The notes below the pieces were generated by a model, which was not told the DNA's origin, made no database searches, and saw only the letters and a program-made list of their open reading frames with translations. Source: SHZI01 sp964384525 (GTDB lineage Bacteria > Pseudomonadota > Gammaproteobacteria > Steroidobacterales > GCA-2729495). From it: a DNA stretch of 14,528 bases. Shown here piece after piece: positions 13,391-14,528 of the stretch. Location of the stretch: positions 1-14,528 of the forward strand of contig CAYLKO010000063.1 in assembly GCA_964384525.1 (NCBI GenBank), read 5' to 3'. A program made the position numbers and the translations under genes. Within the stretch, counting starts at the first letter, position 1, and each line of letters begins with the position of its first letter.

Positions 13391-14528
13391 ATGCCCCTGA
13401 CGCTCCCGCCGGAAGACCTGCTGCGCGACCCCACCTATAGGCGGTTGTGGATCTCGATCCTCATCAGCTCCTTCGGCAGCCAGATCACCCTGCTCGCCAT
13501 TCCCCTGACGGCAGCCGTGCTGCTGCATGCCTCGCCCACGCAGATGGCCTGGCTCACGGTCACCGAGATCGCGGCCTTTGTGCTGTTGTCCCTGCCGGCT
13601 GGAGTGTGGCTGGATCGCCGGGCAAAACTGCCGGTCTACATCGTCGGCGAATCCCTGCTCGCCGCCGCCGTGGCCACGGTGCCGTTGGCGTGGTGGCTCG
13701 GCTGGCTGTCGATGAGCTGGTTGTATGTGGTCGGCTTTGCCATTGGTGCGGTCCACACGCTGGCCGGCAGCGCGGCCCAGCTCGTGCTCACCCAGATCGA
13801 GCCACGCGAGCGGCTGGTGGAAGCCCACGCACGGAATGCGCTCGCCAACTCCTCGGCCGAAGTCGCCGGCCCGGGCGCCGCCGGCGTGCTGATCAGCCTG
13901 AGCACGGCGCCGATCGCGCTGGTGGCCAATGCCCTGCTGCTGACGATTTCGGCAGTGATCCTCCGCGGCTTGCGCATCGCCGAGGGGATCGACACGGTGC
14001 ATCAACACTTCGGTACAGCGCTGCGCGCCGGCCTGAGCTTCGTCCGGCACAATCGCCTGCTGGTCACCATGGCCTGCGTGGTCGGTGGCTGGCAGTTCTG
14101 CTACAACATCGCCCTGGTCGTGCAGATCCTGTTCGCCACCCGCGACCTGGGGCTCACCGCCGGCGGTGTCGGCCTGTGTTACATCGGCCTCGGTGGCGGC
14201 ACCATCATCTCCAGCATGTTCGGCAGCCGCGTGGCCGTGCGGCTCGGCCCGGGCCCGACCATGGTCATCGGCATGACCATCTGCGGGATTGGCTGGCTGG
14301 TGGGCGCGGCTGCACCTGCAGACAGCTGGGGACTGGCCACTGCGCTGGGGCCCGCCCTCTTCACCCTCATGCTGATTGCCTTCGGCATCGGCGCCACGCT
14401 GGTGTTCATCACCTTCCTCGCACTCCGCCAGGCCACCACGCCGGCGCCGATGCTCGGCCGCATGACCAGCACGATGCGCTGGCTGATCCTGCTGCCCGCC
14501 GGCCCCGGCGCCCTGCTCGGCGGCTGGA
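13391..14528 (+). CDS. MFS transporter (3' end outside window)
   Basis: About 379 residues are visible and the frame is open to the right edge. The sequence is a series of hydrophobic helices with the major-facilitator pattern: helix 1 at about 19-43 (LWISILISSFGSQITLLAIP), then the loop motif GVWLDRRAKLP (about 72-82) between helices 2 and 3, corresponding to the G-x-x-x-D-R-x-x-R signature. About ten membrane segments are visible. The N-terminal half resembles the EntS/MFS_3 type of drug or siderophore exporter, so export of a small molecule at the inner membrane is likely, with unknown substrate. The ATG at 13391 is the first in frame and lacks a strong ribosome-binding site. No link to the phosphonate operon is evident. 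Confidence 0.9.
   Translation, partial: MPLTLPPEDLLRDPTYRRLWISILISSFGSQITLLAIPLTAAVLLHASPTQMAWLTVTEIAAFVLLSLPAGVWLDRRAKLPVYIVGESLLAAAVATVPLAWWLGWLSMSWLYVVGFAIGAVHTLAGSAAQLVLTQIEPRERLVEAHARNALANSSAEVAGPGAAGVLISLSTAPIALVANALLLTISAVILRGLRIAEGIDTVHQHFGTALRAGLSFVRHNRLLVTMACVVGGWQFCYNIALVVQILFATRDLGLTAGGVGLCYIGLGGGTIISSMFGSRVAVRLGPGPTMVIGMTICGIGWLVGAAAPADSWGLATALGPALFTLMLIAFGIGATLVFITFLALRQATTPAPMLGRMTSTMRWLILLPAGPGALLGGW

Noticed and set aside
13379..14050. 223-codon minus-strand frame opposite the MFS gene
   Set aside because: Its translation is Gln/His/Arg-rich low-complexity sequence, while the plus strand encodes clear membrane helices with an MFS loop motif.
1..14528. CRISPR arrays, tRNA or rRNA genes, insertion sequences, attachment sites
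   Set aside because: I saw no regularly spaced repeats, no cloverleaf-like or rRNA sequence, and no transposase or integrase motifs in any frame.

Overview
The window is about 65% G+C, densely packed and rich in short gene overlaps. The gene families (AidB-like acyl-CoA dehydrogenase, c-type cytochrome, MliC-like lysozyme inhibitor) suggest a Gram-negative proteobacterium; the exact taxon cannot be read from the sequence. A 10-N scaffold gap at 6414-6423 shows that this is draft or metagenome assembly. No rRNA, tRNA, CRISPR array, insertion sequence or integrase was seen.

The left half (1-6804, all minus strand) is one phosphonate-biosynthesis operon. In transcription order it encodes a PhyH-family Fe(II)/2-oxoglutarate oxygenase (split by the gap), PEP mutase fused to a nucleotidyltransferase, phosphonopyruvate decarboxylase, 2-aminoethylphosphonate (AEP) transaminase, a second LicC/PntC-like nucleotidyltransferase, a small membrane protein with a YLDPSTGS motif, and a TagB/TagF-like CDP-glycerol glycerophosphotransferase homologue that runs off the left edge. 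Every junction is a 1-4 nt stop/start overlap. Together the enzymes should turn PEP into phosphonopyruvate, phosphonoacetaldehyde and AEP, activate AEP as a CMP-phosphonate, and transfer it to a cell-surface acceptor. The oxygenase may add a hydroxyl group. The acceptor and the final product are unknown.

Next (6857-8912, minus) is a three-gene exported set: an MliC-like lysozyme inhibitor, a monohaem cytochrome c and a beta-propeller protein resembling the zinc chaperone AztD. It ends 52 nt before the phosphonate operon and may be read through into it.

A single plus-strand gene (9020-9862) encodes a flavin-reductase-like FMN-binding protein. Its G+C is clearly lower (about 54% in sampled lines) and it may be a recent acquisition.

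The right part (9873-13288, minus) is a separate catabolic-looking operon: AidB-like acyl-CoA dehydrogenase, short-chain dehydrogenase, and an isocitrate lyase/PEP mutase superfamily lyase. A divergent MFS exporter gene (from 13391, plus) runs off the right edge.
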